Source of the DNA: Candidatus Rokuibacteriota bacterium
GTDB lineage: Bacteria; Methylomirabilota; Methylomirabilia; Rokubacteriales; CSP1-6
Direction of reading: 5' to 3'
Length of the DNA stretch: 64,000 bases
Assembly: GCA_003221695.1 (NCBI GenBank)
Contig: QHSX01000051.1
Span: 30,843 to 94,842 of the forward strand
Shown here: in pieces, positions 30,979 through 39,168 of the stretch
Layout: each line of letters begins with the position of its first letter
How positions within the stretch are numbered: the stretch's first letter is position 1
Program-made: the position numbers and the translations under genes
The notes under the pieces: model-generated
The model's database searches: none
What the model saw: the letters and a program-made list of their open reading frames with translations, nothing else
Told to the model about the DNA's origin: nothing

Positions 30979-32165
30979 TGGATGACTCCTTTGGTGCGGA
31001 GCGCTCGGACGTCGTCGAGGGTGTAGCCGAGCCAGGTCAAGACGTCGGCCGAGTGCTCGCCGAGGCGCGGCGGCACCCGGCGCACCTCTGGACGGTGATC
31101 GTTCCAGAGGATCGGGAGCCCGAGGCTCCGGTAGTCGGCGACGCGCGGGTGCGGCGCCGAGACGAGCATGCCGCTCGCGTGCGTCTGCGGCTCCGCCAGC
31201 GCGGCGTCCACCGTGAGGATCGGCGCGCTCGGGACGTCGGCGGCCCGGAGGCGCTCGAGGAGGTCGGCGGTCTTGAGCTCGCGCGTGATCGCCGACAGCG
31301 CCGCGACGAGCTGGCCGCGGTGCCGGACGCGCGAGGGGTTGTCCGTGAAGCGCGCGTCGTCCGCGAGCCCCGGCGCGCCGAGTGCCGCGGCGAGCCGGTG
31401 AAAAATCGCGTCGGACCCGGCGGCGATCATCGCGTAGCCGTCGGCCGTGGGGAAGGCCTGGTAAGGCGCGATCATCGCCGTGCCCGAGCCCTGTGGCCGC
31501 GGCACCTCGCCGGAGCCCAGGTAGCCCATCGCGTGGTAGGAGACCCACATCAGGGCCGTCTCGAAGAGCGTGGTCGTGACCTCCACCGCCCGGCCCGTCG
31601 CGTCCCGCTGCCGGAGCGCCGCGACGATCCCGAGCGCCGCCCACATGCCCGTCCCCATGTCCACGATCGAGGTGCCCACCCGCGCGGGCTCCTGGCCGGG
31701 GTGGCCGTTGACCGACATGAGCCCGCCGTACGCCTGCATCAGCGGATCGTACCCGGGCCGGTCGGCGAGGGGCCCGCGCTTGCCGAACGCCGTGATCGCG
31801 CAGTAGACGAGCCGCGAGTTGATCCGGGTCGCGCCCGGGAAGTCGAGCCCGAGCTCGCCGATGGCGCCGACGCGGAGGCTCTGCACGAAGACGTCCGCGC
31901 GCGCGATCAGGCGGTGGAGGACCTCGAGCCCGCCGTCCCGCTTCAGATCCAGGGCCAGGCTCTTCTTGTTGCGGTTCAGCGCCAGGAAGGTCGCGCTCTC
32001 GTCGCCCCAGAACGGCGGGGCCCACGCGCGGGCGTCGTCGCCGCGCCCCGGGCGCTCCACCTTGACGACCTCGGCCCCCATGTCACCGAGGATCTGCGTG
32101 CAGAAGGGGCCGGCGACGTTCTGCGTGAGGTCCGCGACGACGATCCCTTCCAGGGGGAGAGCCAC
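30975..32165 (-). CDS. CaiB/BaiF family CoA-transferase (family III)
   Basis: This 396-residue CoA-transferase starts V-A-L-P-L-E-G-I-V-V-A-D-L-T-Q-N-V-A-G-P-F and has G-A-E-V-V-K-V-E-R-P-G-R-G-D-D-A-R, N-R-N-K-K-S-L-A-L-D-L-K and T-S-I-V-D-M-G-T-G-M with the catalytic Asp. The frame is open far upstream, but GTG 32165 gives the expected N-terminus. It is the first gene of the operon (CoA-transferase, smORF, crotonase, acyl-CoA dehydrogenase) and would load the acid substrate onto CoA. It is divergent from the pilB-like gene. Confidence 0.88.
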   Translation of the reverse strand: MALPLEGIVVADLTQNVAGPFCTQILGDMGAEVVKVERPGRGDDARAWAPPFWGDESATFLALNRNKKSLALDLKRDGGLEVLHRLIARADVFVQSLRVGAIGELGLDFPGATRINSRLVYCAITAFGKRGPLADRPGYDPLMQAYGGLMSVNGHPGQEPARVGTSIVDMGTGMWAALGIVAALRQRDATGRAVEVTTTLFETALMWVSYHAMGYLGSGEVPRPQGSGTAMIAPYQAFPTADGYAMIAAGSDAIFHRLAAALGAPGLADDARFTDNPSRVRHRGQLVAALSAITRELKTADLLERLRAADVPSAPILTVDAALAEPQTHASGMLVSAPHPRVADYRSLGLPILWNDHRPEVRRVPPRLGEHSADVLTWLGYTLDDVRALRTKGVIQ

Positions 32166-32291
32166 GGCGTGGAGTCTAGCAGAAAGGAAACTGGTCACCC
32201 TGCAACGAAACTGGCCGCGCCGGACCGTGAGTGGCGCACCGATACCACTGCTAAATTCCTGTTTTTCCTCGATCCGGAAATGCCCTGGGGG

Positions 32292-32306
32292 TGGCATCGG
32301 GTTTGC
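32292..32306 (+). promoter_or_regulatory. Candidate sigma-54 promoter before pilB-like gene
   Basis: TGGCATC-N4-TTGC at 32292-32306 matches the -24/-12 consensus (GG and GC at the correct distance). It lies 25 nt before the ATG at 32331, leaving only a short leader. Sigma-54 control is known for type IV pilus genes in several bacteria. No enhancer-binding protein gene is nearby. Confidence 0.4.
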
Positions 32307-32330
32307 GACGTCTGGGTCGACCCTCGAACT

Positions 32331-34157
32331 ATGAAGAGCGGACAACGGCACGAGATCGGGAGGCTTCTGGAAAGCGCGCGCGGGGACGGCGAGGAGACCA
32401 AGGCCGGCGCTGCGACGCCGATCCCCCGCCGCCCGGGCCAGGCGCCGATCGGCCGGCGCTTCGGTGATCTGCTCATTGCTGACGGCCAGATCACGCAGGA
32501 ACAGTTCGACCGGGCGCTCGCCGAGCAGAAGCGGACAGGCGAGAAACTCGGCGAGATCCTCATCCGCGTCGGGCTGCTCACCGAAGACCAGCTCGTCCAC
32601 TTCCTCTCGCGCCAGTACGGCATCCCCGAGATCGCCTTCCCCGAGAAGATCATCCCCGAGATCATCAAGCTGATCCCGGGGCGCATCGCGCGCAAGTACG
32701 GCGTCATGCCGATCGGCCGGGCGCTCGGCTCCGTGACGCTGGCCGTCGGGGACCCGACCAACCTGTCGGCGCTCGACGACGTCGCCTTCATGACGGGCCT
32801 CAAAGTCGTGGCGACGATCGCGTCGCCGTCGATCATCCGACAGGCGATCGAGCGCTACTACGGGACCGCGTCGGCGGCGCCGACGATCGCGGACGTGCTC
32901 TCGGAGGTCGAGGCGGAAGCCGCCGAGGTCGAGTTCGTCGAAGGGCAGCAGACGAACAGTCAGGTCGACCTCAATGCGCTGCGGTCGTCGGCCGACGAGG
33001 TGCCGATCGTCAGGCTCGTGAACTCGATCCTCGTCGACGCGATGAAGCGAGGCGCCTCCGACATCCACATCGACCCGGGCGACGGCACCCTGGGGATCAG
33101 GTACCGGATCGACGGGATCCTGCACGAGGTGATGGCGCCGCCCAAGCGGGTCGAGCCCGCGCTCGTTTCGCGCCTCAAGATCATGGCGAACCTCGACATC
33201 GCCGAGCGGCGTCTTCCGCAGGACGGGCGCATCAAGCTCCGCCAGCAGTCGCGCGAGATCGACTTCCGCGTCTCGGTCCTTCCGTCGGTCTTCGGCGAGA
33301 GCGTCGTGCTCCGGATCCTCGACAAGCAGGCGCTGAAGGCCGACCTGACCCAGCTCGGGTTCGAGCCCACCGCGCTCGCGGAGTTCCAGAAAGCGATCAA
33401 GACCCCGCACGGTCTGATCGTCATCACTGGACCGACCGGCTCGGGCAAGACCACCACGCTCTACTCGGCGCTCAACACCCTCAACTCGAAGGAACGGAAC
33501 ATCGTGACCGTCGAGGATCCCGTGGAGTATGAGCTGCCGGGCGCGACGCAGGTCCAGGTCAGCGACGAGATCGGTCGCACCTTCGCGGCGGCACTTCGCT
33601 CGTTCCTGCGTCACGACCCCGACGTCATCCTCGTCGGCGAGATGCGCGACCAGGAGACGGCCCAGATCGCGGTGCGGGCCGCGCTGACCGGGCACCTGGT
33701 GCTGAGCACGCTGCACACGAACAGCGCCGCGGAAAGCATCTCGCGGCTGACGGACATGGGCGTTCCCCCCTTCCTCCTCTCCTCGTCGCTCCGTCTCGTC
33801 GTGGCGCAGCGGCTCGCGCGCAAGGTCTGCCAGGAGTGCCGCGAGCCCTACGAGGCCGACGAGCAGCTCTTGATTCCGTACGGCCACACGCCGCTCGGGG
33901 TCGGACGGTGCCGGCTCTACAAGGCCCGGGGGTGCGAGGTGTGCCACTTCACCGGGATGAAGGGGCGGATCGCGCTCTACGAGGTCCTGCCCGCGACGCC
34001 CGAGATCCGTGGCCTCGTCCTCAACGCCAGTTTCGTCACCGAGATCAAAGACGTCGCCGCGAAGCAAGGCATGAAGACGCTACGCGAGGCCGGCCTGCTT
34101 AAGGTGCTCGAGGGCGTGACGACCGTCGAGGAAGTGCTCCGCGTCACCACGGAATAG
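32331..34157 (+). CDS. pilB: Type IV pilus assembly / type II secretion ATPase, PilB/GspE family
   Basis: This 608-residue cytoplasmic motor ATPase has an MshEN-type N-domain (about residues 40-190, F-G-D-L-L-I-A-D-G-Q-I-T-Q-E-Q-F-D-R-A-L). The nucleotide-binding domain follows, with Walker A G-P-T-G-S-G-K-T at about 367, the Asp box, Walker B R-H-D-P-D-V-I-L-V-G-E-M-R-D and a His box L-S-T-L-H-T-N. A tetracysteine zinc site (C-Q-E-C ... C-E-V-C) follows. It powers pilin polymerisation or secretion. The ATG at 32331 is chosen; an in-frame ATG at 32280 would put the sigma-54-like site inside the gene. No other pilus genes are adjacent. Confidence 0.92.
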   Translation: MKSGQRHEIGRLLESARGDGEETKAGAATPIPRRPGQAPIGRRFGDLLIADGQITQEQFDRALAEQKRTGEKLGEILIRVGLLTEDQLVHFLSRQYGIPEIAFPEKIIPEIIKLIPGRIARKYGVMPIGRALGSVTLAVGDPTNLSALDDVAFMTGLKVVATIASPSIIRQAIERYYGTASAAPTIADVLSEVEAEAAEVEFVEGQQTNSQVDLNALRSSADEVPIVRLVNSILVDAMKRGASDIHIDPGDGTLGIRYRIDGILHEVMAPPKRVEPALVSRLKIMANLDIAERRLPQDGRIKLRQQSREIDFRVSVLPSVFGESVVLRILDKQALKADLTQLGFEPTALAEFQKAIKTPHGLIVITGPTGSGKTTTLYSALNTLNSKERNIVTVEDPVEYELPGATQVQVSDEIGRTFAAALRSFLRHDPDVILVGEMRDQETAQIAVRAALTGHLVLSTLHTNSAAESISRLTDMGVPPFLLSSSLRLVVAQRLARKVCQECREPYEADEQLLIPYGHTPLGVGRCRLYKARGCEVCHFTGMKGRIALYEVLPATPEIRGLVLNASFVTEIKDVAAKQGMKTLREAGLLKVLEGVTTVEEVLRVTTE

Positions 34158-34230
34158 CGCCTCCGTCCCCCCCGGACGGGTGCGGCGCGTTTGACACCTC
34201 CTTGGCGCACGCCTAAAATCGCAGCATTCC

Positions 34231-36132
34231 ATGACGCTGACCGCGGACGATCTCGTCAAGCACCTCGCTGCGCTGAGCCGACGGTTCGCAGGACTGGCGG
34301 CGAAGCTCGCCCAGGCGGCGCGCGAGCTCGAGACGGGGGGCGTGCTCCCCCCCGAGTCGCTGATCGAGGAGCTCGCCGCCGCGCGCGACGAGTTCATCGA
34401 TCTTCGCTCGAGCGTGCTCGACGCGGCGCGCACGCTCGCCGTCACGGCGCCGGCACAAACCGCGATCGATGGCCTCAAGGCGCTCGAGGCCGTGGTCCGG
34501 GCGCTGGCGGAGGCGACCGCGCACGAGTCCAGGCGCACGACCTTGGCCGATGCGCGACGGCGCGTCCTCGCGGTCCTGGACCGCATCATGACCATCAACC
34601 ACGTGGACGACCCGAACTTCGCCGCGCTGCTCGAGTGCCAGGCGAAGGCGCGTGAGATCCGCGCCGCGGTGCTCGACCCGAAGGGGCCCACGGAGGAGAG
34701 CGCGGCGGAAATCCTAGAGACCACGCCCGCCTTCTCCGCGTTGCTCACGCTGGTCGAAGGCCGCGAGCATCTCGACGACGCGAAGTTCGCCGTGCTCGAG
34801 GATAGCGTCACGCGATTATTCGGTCGGACGCTCACGGTGGCGGCCACACGCGGCAAGCTCGTGGCCGGCCCGGCCGATCTCCCACGCGCGCCTGAGCGAC
34901 CTGCGCCGCGACCGACGGCGGTGGACGAACCAGTGCGGCCCGTCATCGCCGCGGCCACCCCATCGATAGCGCCGCGGCCCCAGGCCCCGGCCCCGCCGCC
35001 TGTTCCGCCGGCCCGGCCGCCCGCTCCACCGGTCCCCCCGCCCGCGCCACCGGCGCCGCCGCTCGCCCCGCCGGCTCCGCCGCCCGCTCCACCGGCGCCG
35101 CCGCCCGCTCCACCAGCCCCGTTAGCCGCGCCGCCGGCCCCGTCTCCCCTGCCGCCAGCCCGACCGCCCGCATCGTCTCCCGCGGCGCCACTCGCACCAC
35201 CGGCGCCGCCGCCCGCACCCCCACCGTCTCCGCCTGCGCCCGTAAAGCAAGAGGTTGCCGCGGCCGCCGCGGCGCCCGAGGACGACAGCGCGCCGCAGGT
35301 CGTCGAGACTGCGGCCCTGGACGAGGGCGCCCAGTGGTGGGTCTCGGCGTGGGCGCGGTGGACGAGCTGGAAGGGCACCATCGACTTCAAGGCGGGCGCG
35401 AAACAGGAGCTCGGGAAGTACGCGTACCTCCTGAGTGTCCCGATCCAGCAGTCCGCCGACTACGAGGAGGGGCTTCTGGCCTACGGCTACTCGATCCTCC
35501 TCGATTTCCTCGAGCGTCAGAGCCCGGGGATCGTGACCAAGGCGCTCAACAGCCTGAAGACGTTCGTGCCCGGCAAGGCTGCGCCGTCGGTCGGCGCCCA
35601 CCTCTACAACTTCCTGGTCAACGAGGCGCGGCTGGCCGAGCAGTACCCCGAGTTCGTCAAGAGTGTCCTGCTCGCCGCGGTACCCGAGCCCGGCCTGTGG
35701 ACCCAGGCGCGGATTTTAGAGTCGGCGACGGAGACGAGCGTCTTCACCCACCCGAGTCCGCGGGTCGGCGATCCAGACCATGCCACGCAGCGCATCACGC
35801 ACGACAGGCAGCGGTTCGCCGATCACCGGTTCCCCATGACGCTCTCGCCGCTGACCGCGCGGTTCTTCGCGGTGGCCGCGGATGTCAAAGAACCGCGTGA
35901 GATCGGGGTGAAGCTCAAGGGAGGCCGCGCCGAGTCCAAAGACGCGTGGCTCCTGATGATGCCGCCCGTGGGTCGCGCGGACCTCAAGTCAGAGACGGTC
36001 CGTCTGGTACCGGAAGGAACCGCGGTGCCCGCGCTCGGGAAGGACTGCGCCACGCTCTGGGTCGCCGTGTTCAACCCCGACCCGAAGGCGGAGAAAAAGT
36101 ACGAGCTGACCCTGACCTTGAAAAAGGACTAA
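34231..36132 (+). CDS. Large protein with proline-rich linker, unknown function
   Basis: The 633-residue protein is not recognised. Residues 1-205 are predicted mainly helical (A-L-S-R-R-F-A-G-L-A-A-K-L-A-Q-A-A-R-E-L). Residues about 215-350 form an extreme Pro/Ala tract built on P-P-A-P-P-A-P, likely an extended spacer. Residues 365-633 are a separate domain with W-W-V-S-A-W-A-R-W-T-S-W-K-G-T and E-G-L-L-A-Y-G-Y-S-I-L-L-D-F-L, ending in beta-like strands W-V-A-V-F-N-P-D-P-K-A-E-K-K-Y-E-L-T-L-T-L. There is no signal peptide. It lies 73 nt downstream of pilB in the same direction, so a link to the surface apparatus is possible but unproven. Confidence 0.75.
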   Translation: MTLTADDLVKHLAALSRRFAGLAAKLAQAARELETGGVLPPESLIEELAAARDEFIDLRSSVLDAARTLAVTAPAQTAIDGLKALEAVVRALAEATAHESRRTTLADARRRVLAVLDRIMTINHVDDPNFAALLECQAKAREIRAAVLDPKGPTEESAAEILETTPAFSALLTLVEGREHLDDAKFAVLEDSVTRLFGRTLTVAATRGKLVAGPADLPRAPERPAPRPTAVDEPVRPVIAAATPSIAPRPQAPAPPPVPPARPPAPPVPPPAPPAPPLAPPAPPPAPPAPPPAPPAPLAAPPAPSPLPPARPPASSPAAPLAPPAPPPAPPPSPPAPVKQEVAAAAAAPEDDSAPQVVETAALDEGAQWWVSAWARWTSWKGTIDFKAGAKQELGKYAYLLSVPIQQSADYEEGLLAYGYSILLDFLERQSPGIVTKALNSLKTFVPGKAAPSVGAHLYNFLVNEARLAEQYPEFVKSVLLAAVPEPGLWTQARILESATETSVFTHPSPRVGDPDHATQRITHDRQRFADHRFPMTLSPLTARFFAVAADVKEPREIGVKLKGGRAESKDAWLLMMPPVGRADLKSETVRLVPEGTAVPALGKDCATLWVAVFNPDPKAEKKYELTLTLKKD

Positions 36133-36136
36133 GCGC

Positions 36137-36155
36137 GACGCGCCGTCGGCGCGTT
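36137..36155. terminator. Hairpin between convergent genes
   Basis: ACGCGCC (36138-36144) pairs with GGCGCGT (36148-36154) around a 3-nt loop, with a further G-U pair outside. It lies between the stop at 36132 (plus) and the stop at 36155 (minus), so it can terminate both transcripts. The U-tract is minimal. Confidence 0.5.
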
Positions 36156-36556
36156 CAAACCTTCGGGTGGTCGGTGGCCTTGGGCGAGTCGCCGGCCTTC
36201 GGGGGCTCGGCCGCCTTCGGGGGCTCGACCGGTTTCGAGTGATCCCCTGGTTTCGGGTGATCCCCCACGTGGCTGCGTTCGAAGGGGCTCTTCCGCGGCG
36301 AGAAGCCAAGCTTCTGGGCGACGAGGCTCATGGCTTGGGCCATCTCGTCTCTCTCGCCCCGGAGCTGGTTGTTCTCCCGCTTCAGGTCTTCGAGCTCTCT
36401 GCGGAGCCGCTCGGCCTCCTTCTCGGCCGCGCTCACCCGCTCGCTGACATGCGGATCGGTCACGAGCAGCTCCGGCAGCACGCTGAACAGCTGTCGCGTC
36501 TGCTCGATCCACTTCGTTACCCGCTCACGCGCGTCGGCGGACCCTGGGGCGTCCAT
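36155..36556 (-). CDS. Small coiled-coil protein with lysine-proline tail repeats
   Basis: This 133-residue protein has a helical start (E-R-V-T-K-W-I-E-Q-T-R-Q-L-F-S-V-L-P-E-L-L). A coiled coil runs over residues about 40-85 (A-E-K-E-A-E-R-L-R-R-E-L-E-D-L-K-R-E-N-N-Q-L). The C-terminal tail repeats short units such as H-P-K-P-G-D-H-S-K-P and E-P-P-K-A-A-E-P-P-K-A. The tail repeats are visible in the DNA as CTTCGGGGGCTCGGCCG-like units near 36179-36230. No signal peptide or known domain is seen. The tail looks expanded by repeat slippage. Confidence 0.7.
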   Translation of the reverse strand: MDAPGSADARERVTKWIEQTRQLFSVLPELLVTDPHVSERVSAAEKEAERLRRELEDLKRENNQLRGERDEMAQAMSLVAQKLGFSPRKSPFERSHVGDHPKPGDHSKPVEPPKAAEPPKAGDSPKATDHPKV

Positions 36557-36640
36557 ACAGATCCTCTGTTGAAGGACATTAGCATCCGGGTTCTGTTCTT
36601 GGCAACTTGCGGGTCTCGACGAGCTCGGGGTGCCCGACGG

Positions 36641-37666
36641 TCAGCGCCGGCCCTGGAGCTCCCGCCGTACGAGCGCCGCGCCGCCGGCCAGGGCGCCGAG
36701 CTTCGCGTTGCACATGTAGCGCGGTGACCAGCCGAAGCCGCAGTCGGGGTTGACCGTGAGCTTCTCCGGCGGGCAGACCTTGAGGACTCGGCGGATGCGC
36801 TTGGCGACGTCCTCCGCCGTGTCCTGGGCGAAGCCCTTCACGTCCACCACGCCCGCGCCGAGCTCACGCCCCTCCCCGTACGTCTTCCAGAGGTCGAGCT
36901 CGGCCATCTCCCGGCCCGCGAACTCCAGCACGAGCTGGTGGGCGCGCGATTTCAGGATTCCGGGAAAGTACGGCTCGTACGTCCGCTGGAAGCGCGAGCG
37001 TCCGAAGCGGTTACCGAAGCAAATATGATAGCCGAGCCTCACGCCGATGCCGTCGGTGGCCAGATTGAACAGGCGCGCCATCTCCTCGCCGGAGACGTTC
37101 CCGCGCGCGGGCTCGTCGATCTGGATGAGCTCGGCACCCGCGGCGACGAGACCGCGCAGCTCCTGGTTGATGACCTCGGCGAAGCGCTCGGCGACGTCCA
37201 CGACGCCCTTGTAGATCTTGCCCGGGTGGATCCGCGAGCCGAAGGTGAGCGGGCCGGCGCAGGTCGCCTTCGTGTGCCGGGTCGTGTGTGCCTTGAGGTA
37301 CTCGAACTCTTTGACGATGCCGAGCCCGCCTTGCGGCGTCTCGATCCGGCCGACCGCCTCGTAGCGGGTCTGCTGGTCGTACCCCCACGGGCCCGCCTTG
37401 CGACGGTCGGGGATGGGCTCGATGCCCTTGATGATCGCGTAGTACGAGTCCACGTAGCCGTCGAGGCGCCGGACCTCCCCGTCGGTGATGATGTCGATCC
37501 CGGCGGTCTCCATGTCGCGGACGGCCGCGTGCACGGCGTCGTCGAACATCTCCTCGACGTCGGCGGGGCCGAACTCGCCGCGCTCGTACGCCTTGACTCC
37601 GGCGAACCACCAGCCGGGCTTTCCGTGGGAGCCGATGACAGCGGTCGGGACGAGGGGCAGCGTCAT
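36641..37666 (-). CDS. MetE-like (cobalamin-independent methionine synthase C-domain) protein
   Basis: This 341-residue single-barrel protein is related to the catalytic C-terminal domain of MetE. It has G-S-H-G-K-P near the start, D-G-E-V-R-R, Q-I-D-E-P-A, then G-Y-H-I-C-F-G-N and V-N-P-D-C-G-F-G-W. These supply the His, Cys and second Cys that bind zinc in MetE. Lacking the N-terminal half, it is probably a methyltransferase acting on another donor or acceptor. ATG 37666 is used. It is the last gene of the branched-chain importer operon, 25 nt after livF, suggesting action on the imported compound or its methyl group. Confidence 0.85.
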   Translation of the reverse strand: MTLPLVPTAVIGSHGKPGWWFAGVKAYERGEFGPADVEEMFDDAVHAAVRDMETAGIDIITDGEVRRLDGYVDSYYAIIKGIEPIPDRRKAGPWGYDQQTRYEAVGRIETPQGGLGIVKEFEYLKAHTTRHTKATCAGPLTFGSRIHPGKIYKGVVDVAERFAEVINQELRGLVAAGAELIQIDEPARGNVSGEEMARLFNLATDGIGVRLGYHICFGNRFGRSRFQRTYEPYFPGILKSRAHQLVLEFAGREMAELDLWKTYGEGRELGAGVVDVKGFAQDTAEDVAKRIRRVLKVCPPEKLTVNPDCGFGWSPRYMCNAKLGALAGGAALVRRELQGRR

Positions 37667-37691
37667 GGCCTTTGGCCTCCAGCGCGTGGGG

Positions 37692-38399
37692 TCACGTGGC
37701 GCTCCCGATGATACGTGCGAGACCTGGATCGCGCCAGGCGTCCTCCTGCGCGCCCGCGAAGACGATCGCACCGCGCTCGATGACGTAGAGACGGTGCGTG
37801 TACTCGGGCACGTGGTGGATGTTGGACTCGGCGATCAGGATCGATCGGCCGAGCTCGGTGATCGCCGCGAGCCCCTCGCTCACGGCCGGGATGATCGCGG
37901 GCGCGAGCCCCTCGAAGGGCTCGTCGAGCACGAGCAGCTCGGGGTCGAGCGCGAGGGCGCGCGCGATCGAGAGCATCTTCCGCTCGCCACCGCTCAGCTC
38001 CGGGCCCTTGCGCCCCGCGTACCGCCGGAGCATCGGGAAGACGCGGAAGGCGAGCTCGATGCGCTCCGTGGCAGGCCGTCCCCCGGGCCGCGTCCGGGTG
38101 GCGATCTCGATGTTCTCGGCCACGGTGAGGTCGCCGAAGATCCCGCAGTCCTCCGGCGCCCAGCCGACGCCGAGCCGCGCGATCTCGTGCGTCCGTCGGC
38201 CGTGGATGGGGTGGCCGCGGAACTCGACGCCGCCCGCGCGCGGGCGCAGGTACCCCATGATCGTGCGCAGGGTCGTCGTCTTCCCCGCACCGTTCCGGCC
38301 CACGAGGCACACCACCTCACGTGGCCCCACGCCGAGCGACACGGACCGCAAGATGTGGCTCGCCTGGATGAACACGTCGACCGCATCCACGGTCAGCAT
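37692..38399 (-). CDS. livF: Branched-chain amino-acid-type ABC transporter ATP-binding protein LivF
   Basis: This 235-residue ABC ATPase has Walker A G-R-N-G-A-G-K-T-T, signature L-S-G-G-E-R-K-M-L-S-I-A, Walker B L-L-V-L-D-E-P-F-E-G-L-A-P and a switch-region segment A-E-S-N-I-H-H, where most ABC ATPases have E-Q-N or H. It is of the LivF type by length and by position after livG. It energises uptake of the ligand of the 41002 binding protein. The gap to livG is 10 nt. Confidence 0.9.
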   Translation of the reverse strand: MLTVDAVDVFIQASHILRSVSLGVGPREVVCLVGRNGAGKTTTLRTIMGYLRPRAGGVEFRGHPIHGRRTHEIARLGVGWAPEDCGIFGDLTVAENIEIATRTRPGGRPATERIELAFRVFPMLRRYAGRKGPELSGGERKMLSIARALALDPELLVLDEPFEGLAPAIIPAVSEGLAAITELGRSILIAESNIHHVPEYTHRLYVIERGAIVFAGAQEDAWRDPGLARIIGSAT

Positions 38400-38409
38400 C
38401 GGCCGGCCC

Positions 38410-39168
38410 TCACCGCGCCCGGGCGCGCCGGCCGATGACCGTGTCGACGACGCGCCGGTCTGCCTCGATCGCGGCCGGCGGGCCGTCGGCGAGCACGCGA
38501 CCCTCGTGGAGGGCGATGATCCGGTCGGAGTAGCCGAAGACGATGTCCATGTCGTGCTCGACCTGAATGATCGCCTGGACGCCGATCCGCTTCGAGGCGG
38601 AGACGAGCGTCTCCATGATCGCCGTCTTATCCGCCGTGCTCACGCCGGACGTCGGCTCGTCGAGCAGGATGATCTGAGGCCGCAGCGCGAATGCCGACGC
38701 GACGTCGAGGAGCTTCTTGTCACCCTGCGGCAGGTGCCTGGCGGGCACGTGACGCTTCCGGCCCAGGCCGAACAGCTCGGCGATCTCGAGCGCGCCCTCC
38801 CGAACGGCGCGGTCGGCGGCGAGGGACGCGAAGAGGCGCGCGCCGTGCCCGAGGCGTGAGACCACCGCCGCCTGGAGTGTCTCCAGCACCGTGAGGTCGG
38901 GGAAGACCTGGACGAGCTGGAAGGACCGCGCGATCCCGAGCCGGGCCAGGCGGGCGGGGCCGATCCCACTCACGTCGCGATCTCTGAAGGTGACGGCGCC
39001 AGCGGTGGGGCGGAGGACGCCGGTGAGGACGTTGACGAGCGTGGACTTGCCCGCCCCGTTTGGCCCGATGATCGAGACGAACTCGCCCGCGCTGATGGCG
39101 AGGCTCACGCCGTCGAGGGCGCAGAACTCGCCGTAGAGCTTCCGGAGCCCCTCGGCCCGGAGGATCAC
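38410..39168 (-). CDS. livG: Branched-chain amino-acid-type ABC transporter ATP-binding protein LivG
   Basis: This 252-residue ABC ATPase has Walker A G-P-N-G-A-G-K-S-T, Q-loop F-Q-L-V-Q-V-F-P-D-L-T-V, Walker B I-I-L-L-D-E-P-T-S-G-V and switch E-H-D-M-D-I-V-F. The signature reads L-P-Q-G-D-K-K-L-L-D-V-A rather than L-S-G-G-Q, a degenerate form also seen in LivG-type subunits. The GTG start overlaps the livM stop by 4 nt. It pairs with LivF. Confidence 0.9.
   Translation of the reverse strand: MILRAEGLRKLYGEFCALDGVSLAISAGEFVSIIGPNGAGKSTLVNVLTGVLRPTAGAVTFRDRDVSGIGPARLARLGIARSFQLVQVFPDLTVLETLQAAVVSRLGHGARLFASLAADRAVREGALEIAELFGLGRKRHVPARHLPQGDKKLLDVASAFALRPQIILLDEPTSGVSTADKTAIMETLVSASKRIGVQAIIQVEHDMDIVFGYSDRIIALHEGRVLADGPPAAIEADRRVVDTVIGRRARAR

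Noticed and set aside
30975..34067. A 1030-codon minus-strand frame extending the CoA-transferase through the pilB region
   Set aside because: Only 30975-32165 matches the CoA-transferase family. The rest is antisense to the pilB-like ATPase.
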